Below are positions 36,477-49,303 of a stretch of DNA of 64,000 nucleotides, piece after piece; position 1 is the first letter of the stretch; the number at the start of each line of letters is the position of its first letter. Origin of the DNA: Labedaea rhizosphaerae. GTDB taxonomy: Bacteria; Actinomycetota; Actinomycetes; Mycobacteriales; Pseudonocardiaceae. The stretch lies in contig NZ_SNXZ01000002.1 in NCBI RefSeq assembly GCF_004362825.1, positions 1,173,365-1,237,364 on the forward strand, written 5' to 3'. The position numbers and the translations under genes were made by a program. Under the pieces are notes generated by a model. That model saw nothing but the letters and a program-made list of their open reading frames with translations, made no database searches and had not been told where the DNA came from.

Positions 36477-38696
36477 TCACGCATTCGGTCCATGATCAAC
36501 AGCGGGTGAGCGGTGCAACCCGGCTCCGCCGGCCACGAGCAGGCCGTTCGCCGTGTGGTCCCAGGCCAGGGCGTGGACCGGGCCGGGTGTGGTGTGAATC
36601 GCGCCAAGGGCGCCGTCCACGACGGTCACCCAGTGGATCCGCCGGCCCAGCCCGACGGCCAGCCACTGCCCGTCCCCGCTGAAACACGCGGTCGCGTGAG
36701 TCGGCTCGCCGGGCTCGGAAAGGTGCCTTGTCCAGCGCAAAGAGCCGTCGTCCGGGTCGACGACGACCAACGCGCCGTGCCCGGGTCGTCCCTGCGCGTG
36801 GGCCCACATGGCGACCGAACGACCGTCCGGTGCGCAACCGAGCCAGCCGACGCAGGACATCCGTTCTCTGATGAAACCGACCTCGTCGTCGGTGTGCAGG
36901 TAGCGCAGCACCGGCTGGTCGCCGCCGAGGTCGGTGCCGGTCAGCGTGAGCCGGCCCGCGTCGTCGGACAGTGACACGACGCGATCACCCACCAGCACGG
37001 CCCCACCAGGCCACGCGCCGGCGAAGACGTCCGCGCCGAACCGCTCGGCCAGCGCGCCGAGGTCGGCGACCTGGGTGCCGCCGCGGTCGAAGACCAGCGG
37101 CCCGCCGCGTTCGGCGGACACGACGATCCGCGCACCGGCGTGCTCGACGGTCACCAGCCGCGCCCCCGCCTCGGGCCGGATCGTGGTGACGTCCCCGAGG
37201 TCGCGCCACGGCCGCAGCTCCAGCCGGTCGCCGCCGACCGCGACCAGCTTGCTGCCGTCGGGCGCGACGGCGAGCGCACGCGGCACCGCGTGACCGGCCC
37301 AGCGCGTCTCCCCCGCCGCGAACGCCTCGATGGGCCGCGGCGGGTCCTCGGCCAGCGACCACCGCACCAGCACCGGGTCGTCGGCGACGGTGATGGCCTC
37401 GGCCATGTACGGGTGGACGACCAGGGCCTGGTGCGGCACCGCGGTTTGGTCGGCCGGGTCGAGCAGCAGCGAGCCGGTGTGGACGCCCGCGTCGGCCAGC
37501 GCCGCGCGCAGCCATGCGTCGCCGCGCTGGGCGGCGATGCGGGCGGCGGTGGCGCTCGGGCGGGCACCCGCGTCGAGCAGCGCACGCACGTCCGCCCGGT
37601 AGGCCCGCTCCCCCGCCGCGCCCGCCACGACGTCGTCGAGCATCGCCTCGGTGACCTGGATGCCTTCGCGCACAAGGAAAGCGAGCGCACCCGGCACCTC
37701 GGCGGCGTCGTCGGCCGGAGTCACACCGTTGGCGTCCTCGACGCGCGGGCCGGCGCCGTGGCGCAGCAGCAGCGCGATCAGAGCGGCGTCGCAGGCTCGG
37801 TGCAGTGGCGTCTGGCCGGACGCGTTGCGGGCGTGGACGTGGTTGGGGTGGCCCGCTTCGAGCAACAGCTCGCCCGTGGCGGCGTCGGCCGCCCAGTGCA
37901 AGGCGATGTTGCCGCACCGGTCGGCGCACTCGGGGTGCGCGCCGTGGGCGAGCAGCACGCGCACCATCGCCGGGTCACCCGCCGCGGCCGCGAGGTGCAG
38001 CAGCGGTTCGCCGCCGAACTGCAGGCGCTGGTCGGGGTCGGCGCCGTGGGCGAGCAGGACGTCGACCACGTCGGCGAGCCCGCGTTGCACGGCGGCGCAC
38101 AGCGGGGTGTAGCCGCTGACGTCGGGCCGGTCCACGGCGTCGGCGCCGAGGTGCTCGAGCAGCAACGCCGCGCCCTCGGCCGTGGCGACCTCGTGCAGCG
38201 CGCCGGCTCCGGCGTCGTCGGTGGCCGCCGGGTCGGCACCGCGGGCGAGCAGCGTGTGCACCACGGCCGGGTTCGGGTGACCGGCGGCGCGCAGCAACGG
38301 CGTCGCGCCGAAGTCGCCCAGCGCCTCCAGGTCCGCGCCCGCGTCGAGCAGCAACTCGACGACTTCCTTGGCGGCGGCGCGGTGCAGCGGCTGGTCGGCG
38401 CCCGCGGCCGTGTGCACCGGCGCGCCGCGGGCGAGCAGGACCGAGACCGCCTCGGGTCCGCCGTGCTCGGCCGCGTCGTGCAGCGCCGTGCGTCCGTAGC
38501 GGTCGGCGAGGTGCACGGACGCACCCGCGTCGAGCAGGGCACGCAACACGGCGGTGCCGTGCAGGCGTGCGGCATATTGCAGCGGGAACGAGTCCTGCCA
38601 CCACGTGTCGTTCACAGGAGCGCCCGCGGCGAGCAGCTCGCGCACCGCGGCGAGATCGTCCTGCTGGATCGCCAGCCGAAGCCGAGAGCCGAGCAT
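36477..38696 (-). CDS. Ankyrin-repeat protein with C-terminal WD-like beta-propeller
   Basis: 739 residues. Residues about 1-390 are ten or more ankyrin repeats (LLAAGAPVNDTWWQDSFPLQ; ADRYGRTALHDAAEHGGPEA; LLARGADPAATDDAGAGALH; NASGQTPLHRACDAALIALL). Residues about 440-739 contain propeller-like blades (RALAVAPDGSKLVAVGGDRL; VGWLGCAPDGRSVAMWAHAQ; ACFSGDGQWLAVGLGRRIHW). No signal peptide or membrane helix, so cytoplasmic. Both halves are interaction modules and no catalytic motif is seen. ATG 38696 has TAGATT 6 nt upstream. It interrupts the conserved pyrF-mihF order and is probably an insertion. Confidence 0.85.
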   Translation of the reverse strand: MLGSRLRLAIQQDDLAAVRELLAAGAPVNDTWWQDSFPLQYAARLHGTAVLRALLDAGASVHLADRYGRTALHDAAEHGGPEAVSVLLARGAPVHTAAGADQPLHRAAAKEVVELLLDAGADLEALGDFGATPLLRAAGHPNPAVVHTLLARGADPAATDDAGAGALHEVATAEGAALLLEHLGADAVDRPDVSGYTPLCAAVQRGLADVVDVLLAHGADPDQRLQFGGEPLLHLAAAAGDPAMVRVLLAHGAHPECADRCGNIALHWAADAATGELLLEAGHPNHVHARNASGQTPLHRACDAALIALLLRHGAGPRVEDANGVTPADDAAEVPGALAFLVREGIQVTEAMLDDVVAGAAGERAYRADVRALLDAGARPSATAARIAAQRGDAWLRAALADAGVHTGSLLLDPADQTAVPHQALVVHPYMAEAITVADDPVLVRWSLAEDPPRPIEAFAAGETRWAGHAVPRALAVAPDGSKLVAVGGDRLELRPWRDLGDVTTIRPEAGARLVTVEHAGARIVVSAERGGPLVFDRGGTQVADLGALAERFGADVFAGAWPGGAVLVGDRVVSLSDDAGRLTLTGTDLGGDQPVLRYLHTDDEVGFIRERMSCVGWLGCAPDGRSVAMWAHAQGRPGHGALVVVDPDDGSLRWTRHLSEPGEPTHATACFSGDGQWLAVGLGRRIHWVTVVDGALGAIHTTPGPVHALAWDHTANGLLVAGGAGLHRSPAVDHGPNA

Positions 38697-38702
38697 CGGG
38701 AC

Positions 38703-38708
38703 AATCTA
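38703..38708 (-). promoter_or_regulatory. -10 box (TAGATT), leaderless start of ankyrin gene
   Basis: TAGATT on the minus strand, exactly 6 nt before ATG 38696. The gene therefore has its own promoter. Confidence 0.55.
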
Positions 38709-38781
38709 GGGCCAAATGGCCGAATCCGCGCCCGACGTCACCCCTTCGGTACCAACAGCGCCACCTCGGCACCCCGCGTGG

Positions 38782-39602
38782 TCAGTGCACGGGCAAGGTG
38801 TCCCGCACCCGCAGGGCCGCCGCACGCAGCGCCTTCACGTCCGGGCCGTGCCGGAGGATGTCACGCGACGACGCCGGCAGCACGTGCCGCAACGCGCCGC
38901 CGAAGACAGTGCGCAGCTCGGCCAATCCCGCGCCCTGCGCGCCCAGGCCGGGCGCGAGGATCGGGCCGTTGAGCTTCGCCAGGTCCAGCCCCGAATCCCC
39001 CACCGTCGCTCCGATGACCAAGCCGGTGCTGCCCAGCGGCGACGCACCGGCGTTGCGGGCGGCCGCCTCGTCGACCATCGCCTGGGCGATCGTGCGGTCG
39101 TCCGACAGCGCGCGTTGCACCTGCGCGCCCTCCGGGTTCGACGTCATCGCCAGCACGAACACCCCGCGCCCGGTCCGGTCGGCCAGGTCCAGGGCGGGCG
39201 CCAGCGAACCGAACCCGAGGTAGGGCGACAACGTCACCGCGTCCGCGGCCAGCGGCGAGCCGTCGGCCAGGTACGCCTGCGCGTAGGCGGCCATCGTGGA
39301 GCCGATGTCGCCGCGCTTCACGTCCAGCAGCACCAGGGCGCCCGCGTCCCGCGACTCGGCGACCACCCGTTCCAGCACGGCGATCCCGCGCGACCCGAAG
39401 GCCTCGAAGAACGCCGACTGCGGCTTCAGCACGGCGATCTCGCCGGCCATCGCCTCCACGCACGTGAGCGCGAACCGCTCCAGTCCGGACGCGTCGACCG
39501 GCAGGCCCCACGCTTCCAACAGGCCCGGGTGCGGGTCGATGCCCGCGCACAGCGGCCCGCGCACCGAGACCGCGGTGGTCAGCCGGGCCCCGAACGGCGC
39601 CA

Positions 39603-39603
<1 letters not shown>
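38782..39603 (-). CDS. pyrF: Orotidine 5'-phosphate decarboxylase (type 2)
   Basis: 273 residues. The catalytic LLDVKRGDIGSTMAAYAQAY is present with the Lys-Asp pair; PLCAGIDPHPGLLEAWGL and GLVIGATVGD are also family-typical of the long actinobacterial form. It makes UMP, the last step of the pathway. ATG 39603 shares a base with the carB stop (TGATG); GTG 39606 is an alternative. Last gene of the pyr operon here. Confidence 0.95.
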
Positions 39604-42904
<3,301 letters not shown>

Positions 42905-42905
<1 letters not shown>

Positions 42906-44020
42906 CAGCTGCTCCTGTTCATCAGGCCGGTGAACTCGTCGAAGAGCAGGGCCGCGTCGTGCGGGCCGGCCGCCGCCTCCGGGTGGTACTGCACCGAGAA
43001 CGCGGGCACGTCGACCGCGCGCACGCCCTCGACGCAGCCGTCGTTCGGGCAGTAGTGGCTGACCACGGCGTCGCCGAACGGGGTGTCGAACCGGGTGCCC
43101 GGCTCGCCCGCGAGCGCGAACCCGTGGTTCTGCGCGGTGATCGCGACCCGCCCGGTCGCGGTGTCGATCACCGGGATGTTGATGCCGCGGTGGCCGTAGC
43201 GCAGCTTGTAGGTGTCCAGCCCCAGCGCGCGGCCGAGGATCTGGTTGCCGAAGCAGATACCGAAGAGCGGCAACTGGCGGCGCAGCACCTCCTCGGTGAG
43301 CGCGATCGCGTGGTGCTGGGTGGCCGGGTCGCCGGGACCGTTGGACAGGAACACCCCGTCCGGCTCAATCGCCAGCACGTCGTCGATGCTCGCCGTCGAC
43401 GGCAGGATGTGGGTCTCGATGCCGCGCGCGGCCATCATCCGCGGAGTGTTGGACTTGATGCCGAGGTCCAGCGCGGCCACCCGGTAGCGGGCCTCGCCGT
43501 CCGCGGGCACCACAACCGTCTCCTTGGTGGTGACCTCGCCGGCGAGGTCCGCGCCCACCATGGCCGGGCTGGCCTTGACCTTGGCCACCAGGTCGCCGGT
43601 GATCGCCTCGCCGGAGAAGATCCCGGCCCGCATGGCCCCGCGTTCCCGCAGGTGCCGGGTCAGCGCGCGGGTGTCCACCCCGCTGATCCCGACAACCCCT
43701 TGGGCGGCAAGGGCTTCGTCCAGTGGCCGGGTCGAGCGCCAGTTCGACGGCACCCGCGCCGGGTCGCGCACCACGTACCCCGCGACCCAGATCCGCGCGG
43801 ACTCGTCGTCCTCGTCGTTCCAGCCGGTGTTGCCGATCTGCGGCGCGGTCTGCACCACGATCTGGCGGTGGTAGGACGGGTCGGTCAGCGTCTCCTGGTA
43901 GCCGGTCATGCCGGTGCAGAACACCGCTTCGCCCAACGTCTGGCCGGTCGCACCGTAGGAGCGCCCACGCAGCGTCGTCCCGTCCTCGAGCACCAGCACC
44001 GCCGGTGTCTGCTCGCTCAT
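42905..44020 (-). CDS. carA: Carbamoyl-phosphate synthase small subunit (glutaminase)
   Basis: 371 residues. Class I glutamine amidotransferase triad: [19 protein letters not shown] (Cys nucleophile) and [15 protein letters not shown] (His and Glu). N-terminal CarA-specific domain [23 protein letters not shown] 44020 overlaps the upstream gene stop (ATGA). Confidence 0.97.
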
Positions 44021-44433
44021 CGCGCGCTCCCTTCCCCGGTGTTCGTTCCTTCTGGGGCCGCCAGTTCCTTGATCGCGTGGACGAAGGCGACGGATGCTTC
44101 GTCCTCCTCCGGGAGGAACCCGGTTTCGTAGCGTTCGCCTGCCCACCGCCAGCGCACGACGAACGGGACGCCCACCTGCGCGTTGACGGCGGGCTCGGCG
44201 TCGAGCAGCGCCTCCGTCGGGATCCACACGGGCTCACCCGCGCACTGGAACAGCAGGCCCTCCTCGGTCAGGTAGGCGATCGCCGCCCCTTCCTTGGCCA
44301 GCTCGCCGGGCGCCTTGCCCGCGATGGCCGTGGTCCCGACGTAGGTGCCGCCGGTCGGCGGGGCCAGGAAGTCGCTCTCGTCGCGCTCCTCCGGGTCGTC
44401 CAGGTCGGCGGGCGGCAAGGGGAACTCCGTCAT
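44017..44433 (-). CDS. PH-like domain protein of the pyr operon (Rv1382-type, without membrane helix)
   Basis: 138 residues. The core [40 protein letters not shown], and [20 protein letters not shown] match the protein found between pyrC and carA in Actinobacteria. In most relatives an N-terminal transmembrane helix precedes this core; here the first 30 residues are acidic/proline-rich ([20 protein letters not shown]) with no helix. Start ATG 44433 overlaps the pyrC stop, leaving no room for more. Function unknown. Confidence 0.75.
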   Translation of the reverse strand: MTEFPLPPADLDDPEERDESDFLAPPTGGTYVGTTAIAGKAPGELAKEGAAIAYLTEEGLLFQCAGEPVWIPTEALLDAEPAVNAQVGVPFVVRWRWAGERYETGFLPEEDEASVAFVHAIKELAAPEGTNTGEGSAR

Positions 44434-45743
44434 CGGCCGGCCCTCCCTTCGCGTGCGGTGACGTTGCCGCGCAACAGGGTGGCCAGCACCCGGCCGGGCA
44501 ACACCATGCCTTCGTACGGCGTGTTGTGGGCGATGCTGGCCAGTTCCGCGCCGCGCACCGTCCACTCGGCGTCCGGGTCGACCAGCGTCAGCGTGGCCGG
44601 CTCGCCCACCGCGATCGGCCGGCCCTGGTCGGGCAGGCCCGCGATCTCGGCAGGGCGTTCGCTCATCACCCGCGCGACGCCACGCCAGTCGAGCAGGCCC
44701 GGTCGCACCATGGTCTGAACCACCACGGACAGCGCGGTCTGCAGGCCGCACATGCCCGGGCGGGCCGCCGCCCACTCGCAGTCCTTGTCCTGCACGGCGT
44801 GCGGCGCGTGGTCGGTGGCCACGCAGTCGAGCACGCCCTCGGCCAGCGCCGCGCGCAACGCCTCGGCGTCGGACGCGGTGCGCAGCGGCGGGTTGACCTT
44901 GTTCACCGGGTCGAACGTCTCCAGGCGGGAGTCGTCGAGCAGCAGGTGGTGCGGGGTGACCTCAGCGCTCACCTGCGTGCCCGGAGCCGTCGTGTCCCGT
45001 GCCTTGGCCCAGCGCAGCACGTCGACCGTGCCCGCGGTGGACACGTGGCAGACGTGCAGCCGCGCGCCGAGCTGCCCCGCCATCAGGCAGTCGCGCGCCA
45101 CGATCGACTCCTCGGCGAACGCCGGCCACCCGGCCAGCCCGAGCCGCGCCGCGGTCGGGCCTTCGTGGGCCTGCGCGCCGACGGTGAGCCGCGGTTCCTC
45201 GGCGTGCTGGGCGATCACGACGTCCAAGGCGGTCGCGTACTCCAGCGCCCGGCGCATGATCAGCGGGTCGGCGACGCAGTGCCCGTCGTCGGAGAACACC
45301 CGCACCCCCGCCGCCGACGCGGCCATGCCGCCGAGCTCGGCCAGCTTCTCGCCGTCGAGCCCGACGGTGACCGCACCGACCGGGTGCACGTCGACCAGCC
45401 CGGCCTCCTGGCCACGGCGCCACACGTGGTCGGTCACCAGCGCGTTGTCCGCGACCGGCGTGGTGTTGGCCATGGCGAAGACGGCCGTGTAGCCGCCCAG
45501 CGCGGCCGCGCGGGAGCCGGACTCGATGGTCTCGGTGTCCTCGCGGCCGGGCTCGCGCAGGTGCGTGTGCAGGTCGACGAAACCGGGCAGCAGGACCGCG
45601 CCGTTCCCGTCGATCGTCGTGTCGGCGCCGGTGTCCACGGTGCCGAGTTCGGCGATCACGCCGTCGCGCACCAGCACGTCGACCGGGTCGCCTTCGCCGT
45701 AGGGACGGACCCCACGCAGTACGAGCTGTGACGTCCCTGTCAT
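44430..45743 (-). CDS. pyrC: Dihydroorotase
   Basis: 437 residues, class I. Metal-binding [20 protein letters not shown], His ligands in [12 protein letters not shown] and [13 protein letters not shown], and the final Asp in [20 protein letters not shown]. It closes carbamoyl-aspartate to dihydroorotate. ATG 45743 overlaps the pyrB stop (ATGA). Confidence 0.97.
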   Translation of the reverse strand: MTGTSQLVLRGVRPYGEGDPVDVLVRDGVIAELGTVDTGADTTIDGNGAVLLPGFVDLHTHLREPGREDTETIESGSRAAALGGYTAVFAMANTTPVADNALVTDHVWRRGQEAGLVDVHPVGAVTVGLDGEKLAELGGMAASAAGVRVFSDDGHCVADPLIMRRALEYATALDVVIAQHAEEPRLTVGAQAHEGPTAARLGLAGWPAFAEESIVARDCLMAGQLGARLHVCHVSTAGTVDVLRWAKARDTTAPGTQVSAEVTPHHLLLDDSRLETFDPVNKVNPPLRTASDAEALRAALAEGVLDCVATDHAPHAVQDKDCEWAAARPGMCGLQTALSVVVQTMVRPGLLDWRGVARVMSERPAEIAGLPDQGRPIAVGEPATLTLVDPDAEWTVRGAELASIAHNTPYEGMVLPGRVLATLLRGNVTAREGRAGR

Positions 45744-46681
45744 GAGCGGTCCTCCTCCGCGGCGAGCAGGTGGTAGAGCACGGCCATCCGCACGTGCACA
45801 CCGTTGCGCACTTGTGCGGTGATCGCCGAGCGCGGCGAGTCGGCCACCGCGGACGCGATCTCCATGCCGCGCAGCATCGGGCCGGGGTGCAGCACGACCG
45901 CGTGGTCGGGCAGCAGGTCCATCCGGCGTTCCGAGAGGCCGTAGGCGATCGAGTACTCGCGGGCGCTCGGGAAGAAACCACCGTGCATGCGCTCGGCCTG
46001 GACCCGCAGCATCATCACGGCGTCCACAGTGGGCAGTTCGGCGTCGAGGTCGTGGGTGACCCGCAGGCCGGGCACGCCCCACTCCGCCAGCCCGGTGGGC
46101 AGCAGGGTCGGCGGCGCGACCACGACGAGCTCGGCGCCGAGCGCGGTGAGCAGGTGCACGTTGGACCGCGCGACCCGGCTGTGCCGCACGTCGCCGACGA
46201 TCGCGATCCGGCGCCCGTCGATCCCGCCCAGGCGTTCGCGCAGGGTCGCCGCGTCCAGCAGGGCCTGGGTCGGGTGCTCGTGCATGCCGTCGCCCGCGTT
46301 GACCACGTGGGTGCCGGTGTCGCGCAGCCAGCCGGCCAGCCGGTGCGCGGCGCCCGAGGCCGGGTGCCGGATGATCACGCAGTCGGCACCCGCGGCGGAC
46401 AGGGTGAGCGCGGTGTCCCGCAAGGACTCCCCCTTGCCCACCGACGACCCGCCCGCGGAGACGTTCACCACGTCCGCGCTCATCCACTTGCCCGCGATCT
46501 CGAACGAGACGCGCGTGCGGGTGGAGTTCTCGTAGAACATGGTGATGACGGTGCGGCCGCGCAACGTCGGCAGCTTGTGCACCTCGCGGCCGAGCAGCGC
46601 GTGCTTGAGGCCGTCGGCGGTGTCGAGCACCGCGGTGGCCGCGGCGGCGTCGAGGGCGGCGGCGGTCAGCAGGTGTTTCAC
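45740..46681 (-). CDS. pyrB: Aspartate carbamoyltransferase catalytic subunit
   Basis: 313 residues. Carbamoyl-phosphate motif [31 protein letters not shown]; substrate-specific [14 protein letters not shown] region. No pyrI regulatory gene is present, as in other actinobacteria. ATG 46681 overlaps the pyrR stop. Confidence 0.97.
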   Translation of the reverse strand: MKHLLTAAALDAAAATAVLDTADGLKHALLGREVHKLPTLRGRTVITMFYENSTRTRVSFEIAGKWMSADVVNVSAGGSSVGKGESLRDTALTLSAAGADCVIIRHPASGAAHRLAGWLRDTGTHVVNAGDGMHEHPTQALLDAATLRERLGGIDGRRIAIVGDVRHSRVARSNVHLLTALGAELVVVAPPTLLPTGLAEWGVPGLRVTHDLDAELPTVDAVMMLRVQAERMHGGFFPSAREYSIAYGLSERRMDLLPDHAVVLHPGPMLRGMEIASAVADSPRSAITAQVRNGVHVRMAVLYHLLAAEEDRS

Positions 46682-47268
46682 CGGGCCTCCCCCCGTCGGA
46701 CCAGCAGCACGCCGTCCTCGCCGTCCAGTTCGGACAGCAGCACGTCGACGCCCTCGTCGGTGGCGGTCGGCACGTTCTTGCCCACGTAGTCGGCGCGGAT
46801 CGGCAGTTCCCGGTGGCCGCGGTCGACGAGCACCGCGAGCTGCACCGCACGCGGGCGACCGAGGTCGCGCAGGGCGTCGAGGGCGGCCCGCACGGTGCGG
46901 CCGGAGTAGAGGACATCGTCGACGAGCACCACGAGCGCGTCGTCGATGCCGTCGTCGGGCACGACCGTCTCGTGCAGCGGCATCGTGGGCTTGCGGCGCA
47001 GATCGTCGCGGTAGAGCGTCACGTCGACGGCGCCGGTGGGGACTTCGATGCCGGAGAACTCGGCCATCCGGGTGGCCAGCCGCTGGGCCAGCGGCGCTCC
47101 CCGGGAAGGAACACCCAAGAGGACGACCCTGGGGGCCGATGCTGAGCCGAGCGTGGTCTTCTCGATGATCTGATGGGCCATTCGGGCGACGGTGCGCGCG
47201 ACATCACCCGCGGACAGCAATTGGCGCTGCCCGCCGGGATCCGTCGCGCCACGGGTGCGCGGCGCCAC
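46678..47268 (-). CDS. pyrR: Bifunctional pyr operon regulator / uracil phosphoribosyltransferase
   Basis: 196 residues. PRPP loop [23 protein letters not shown]-binding/catalytic IGVPSRG-like [22 protein letters not shown] 47268 is set by a very strong AAGGAGG 8 nt upstream. Binds the pyr mRNA leader when UMP is high. First gene of pyrR-pyrB-pyrC-PH-carA-carB-pyrF, divergent from bldD. A GC hairpin at 47321-47336 lies in its leader. Confidence 0.96.
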   Translation of the reverse strand: MAPRTRGATDPGGQRQLLSAGDVARTVARMAHQIIEKTTLGSASAPRVVLLGVPSRGAPLAQRLATRMAEFSGIEVPTGAVDVTLYRDDLRRKPTMPLHETVVPDDGIDDALVVLVDDVLYSGRTVRAALDALRDLGRPRAVQLAVLVDRGHRELPIRADYVGKNVPTATDEGVDVLLSELDGEDGVLLVRRGEAR

Positions 47269-47320
47269 GGTGGACCTCCTTCCCCGCCTCGCCGGACGGG
47301 TCATTAAAGGATGTCGGATA

Positions 47321-47336
47321 CCCGCTGTTCAGCGGG
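47321..47336 (-). promoter_or_regulatory. Hairpin in the pyrR leader (CCCGCT-GAAC-AGCGGG)
   Basis: CCCGCT and AGCGGG form a 6-bp stem with a GAAC loop (7 bp if the loop closes to 2 nt), about 50 nt before the pyrR start. There is no U-run, so it is not an intrinsic terminator. It may be part of the PyrR-binding leader RNA; this is a guess from position. Confidence 0.4.
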
Positions 47337-47421
47337 CCTGGCACGCACGTTATCAGCCTCGCGCGCATCCACCGTCCGGGTGGTGTAGACCGATTCGTCA
47401 CACCACGCCGGTGCTATCGGC

Positions 47422-47449
47422 TTGACCTGATGGCAACAGTGGGTAACCA
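47422..47449 (+). promoter_or_regulatory. Candidate bldD promoter (TTGACC - 16 bp - TAACCA)
   Basis: TTGACC at 47422-47427 and TAACCA at 47444-47449 are 16 bp apart. The predicted transcript start, about 47456, falls inside a BldD-type operator. Confidence 0.5.
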
Positions 47450-47463
47450 TTACTCTGCGTATC
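47449..47463. promoter_or_regulatory. BldD box upstream of bldD
   Basis: ATTACTCTGCGTATC matches the published Streptomyces BldD consensus nTnACnC(A/T)GnGTnAn at all conserved positions except one (A to T near the end). It lies at the predicted transcript start of bldD, fitting the known autorepression of BldD. Confidence 0.7.
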
Positions 47464-47526
47464 GATCTCAAGCCACCCGCGGCACCGCCATTGAGCCGTC
47501 GGGTTGAACGAACGGAGAACCGCCAG

Positions 47527-48015
47527 ATGGGCGACTACGCCAAGGCGCTAGGGGCCAAGCTCCGCGCGATTCGCCAGCAGCAGGGCCTGTCGCTGCATGG
47601 CGTTGAACAGAAGTCTGGGGGCCGCTGGAAGGCCGTGGTCGTCGGCTCGTACGAGCGTGGCGACCGTGCGGTCACGGTGCAGAAGCTGGCAGAACTCGCG
47701 GACTTCTACGGTGTGCCCGTTGTCGAACTGCTCCCCGAGGGTCGGGTCCCGTCGGGCGCCGAGCCCGCCACCAAGATCGTGATCAACCTGGAGCGACTGC
47801 AACAACTACCCGCCGAAAAGGTCGGCCCCCTGGCGCGCTACGCGGCAACCATCCAGAGCCAGCGTGGCGACTACAACGGCAAGGTGCTGTCCATCCGAAC
47901 CGAGGACCTGCGGTCCCTGGCGATCATCTACGACATGACGCCGGGAGAGCTGACCGAGCAACTGATCGACTGGGGCGTGCTGCCGCCGGAGGCGCGGCCG
48001 TCCAAGGAGGACTAG
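47527..48015 (+). CDS. bldD: BldD-type developmental transcriptional regulator
   Basis: 162 residues. N-terminal XRE HTH: YAKALGAKLRAIRQQQGLSL, WKAVVVGSYERGDRAVTVQK, LAELADFYGVPVVELLPEG. The C-terminal domain (SIRTEDLRSLAIIYDMTPGE onward) carries the region where BldD binds cyclic-di-GMP; the RxD...RxxD-like signature reads RGDYNG then RTEDLRSL, shifted from the consensus, so dinucleotide binding should be checked. ATG 47527 has GGAGA about 10 nt upstream. Divergent from the pyr operon; master brake on sporulation in Streptomyces. Confidence 0.93.
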   Translation: MGDYAKALGAKLRAIRQQQGLSLHGVEQKSGGRWKAVVVGSYERGDRAVTVQKLAELADFYGVPVVELLPEGRVPSGAEPATKIVINLERLQQLPAEKVGPLARYAATIQSQRGDYNGKVLSIRTEDLRSLAIIYDMTPGELTEQLIDWGVLPPEARPSKED

Positions 48016-48029
48016 GTTCGTACGCAGCA

Positions 48030-48068
48030 CGCCCTACCGCGCGGCCGGGGATACCGCGCGGTGGGGCG
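48030..48068 (+). terminator. Strong hairpin terminator after bldD
   Basis: CGCCCTACCGCGCGG (48030-48044) pairs with CCGCGCGGTGGGGCG (48054-48068): a 15-bp stem with one wobble and a 9-nt loop, 15 bp after the bldD stop. There is no U-tract, typical of actinobacterial terminators. Confidence 0.75.
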
Positions 48069-48090
48069 TCCGTAGCCCGCCCCACCGCGG

Positions 48091-48242
48091 GCGTGTCTCC
48101 CACTCACGCCGCGCGTGTCCCCCACTCACGCCGCGCGTGTCCCCCACTCAGGCAGGGCGTGTCCCCCGCTCACGCCCCGCGTGTCCGCAGTCAGGTCGGG
48201 TGTTTCCTGCGCTCAAGCAGGCGAGTTCCGCATTCCGGGCAC
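48091..48242 (+). repeat. 22-bp tandem repeat array D (7 units)
   Basis: Units begin at 48091, 48113, 48135, 48157, 48179, 48200 and about 48221; the first four are the cleanest (GCGTGTCCCCCACTCACGCC plus GC) and the last three decay. It lies between the bldD terminator and the nusB stop, in the gap of two convergent genes. Same family as arrays A to C. Confidence 0.88.
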
Positions 48243-48284
48243 GCGTGAGCCACGTGGGTGGTGCAACTTGGCGCGGGCTTGTTC

Positions 48285-48704
48285 TCAGAGAGTGGCGCGC
48301 AGGCGGTCGGCGATCCCGGCGATCCGGCCCAGCACCCCGTTCACGAACCGGGGCGAGTCGTCGGTCGACAACGACTTGGCCAGCTGCACGGCCTCGTCCA
48401 CAGCCACCGGGTCCGGCACGTCGTCAGCCCACAGCAGCTCGTACAGCCCCAGCCGCAGGACGGCCAGGTCGACCTTGGGCATGCGTGCCAGGGTCCAGCC
48501 CTCGGCGTGCTCGGTCAGCAGTTCGTCGATGCGCTCGCGGTGCTCGGTCACACCCTCGACCAGCTTGATGGTGTAGTCGTTGAGCACCGGCACCTCGGGG
48601 TCCCCGACGCGGTCGGAGAACAGGGACACCGCGTCGACGCCGCGGACGTCCGCCTCGTAGAGGACGTCCACGGCGCGCTTGCGTGACTTGGACCGGGCGC
48701 CCAT
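48285..48704 (-). CDS. nusB: Transcription antitermination factor NusB
   Basis: 139 residues, all-helical. RKRAVDVLYEADVRGVDAVS at the start, VPVLNDYTIKLVEGVTEHRE, and LAVLRLGLYELLWADDVPDP, VAVDEAVQLAKSLSTDDSPR, FVNGVLGRIA at the end. It binds boxA RNA with NusE. Its start shares a base with the efp stop (TGATG). Confidence 0.96.
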   Translation of the reverse strand: MGARSKSRKRAVDVLYEADVRGVDAVSLFSDRVGDPEVPVLNDYTIKLVEGVTEHRERIDELLTEHAEGWTLARMPKVDLAVLRLGLYELLWADDVPDPVAVDEAVQLAKSLSTDDSPRFVNGVLGRIAGIADRLRATL

Positions 48705-49267
48705 CAGTTGTTGATACGACCGAGATAGCGCCCGTCGCGGGTGTCGACCTTGACCTTCTCGCCGGTCGTCACGAAGAGCGGCACCTGGATCTCGGCGCCG
48801 GTCTCGAGCTTCGCCGGCTTGGTGCCGCCGGTCGACCGGTCGCCCTGCAGGCCCGGGTCGGTGTGCTCGATGACCAGCTCGACCGAGGTCGGGAGCTCGA
48901 TGAACAGCGCCTCGTTGTCGTGCTGGGCGACCACGACTTCCTGGTTCTCCAGCATGAACTTGGCCGCGTCACCCACGACCGCACCGGGGATGGTGATCTG
49001 GTCGTAGGTCTCGCCGTCCATGAACACGAAGTCGGCGCCGTCCTTGTACAGGTACGTCATCGCCCGGCGGTCGACGGTCGCGGTGTCGACCTTGGTGCCC
49101 GCGTTGAAGGTCTTGTCGACGACCTTGCCGGTCAGCACGTGCTTGAGCGTGGTGCGCACGAAGGCGCCGCCCTTGCCCGGCTTCACGTGCTGGAACGCGG
49201 TCACGGTCCACAGCTGGCCGTCCAGGTTGAGGACGAGGCCGTTCTTCAGGTCGTTGGTGGTGGCCAC
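48704..49267 (-). CDS. efp: Translation elongation factor P
   Basis: 187 residues. KOW-like domain I with the loop [20 protein letters not shown], whose Lys is the tip residue reaching the peptidyl-transfer centre, then two OB domains ([40 protein letters not shown]). It relieves stalling at polyproline, relevant to the PPG-rich eCIS membrane protein of this window. Coupled to nusB, in the pepP-efp-nusB order. Confidence 0.96.
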   Translation of the reverse strand: MATTNDLKNGLVLNLDGQLWTVTAFQHVKPGKGGAFVRTTLKHVLTGKVVDKTFNAGTKVDTATVDRRAMTYLYKDGADFVFMDGETYDQITIPGAVVGDAAKFMLENQEVVVAQHDNEALFIELPTSVELVIEHTDPGLQGDRSTGGTKPAKLETGAEIQVPLFVTTGEKVKVDTRDGRYLGRINN

Positions 49268-49303
49268 GGGCTTGATCTCCTGTAGGGGCCGTGCAAGCGC
49301 GCG

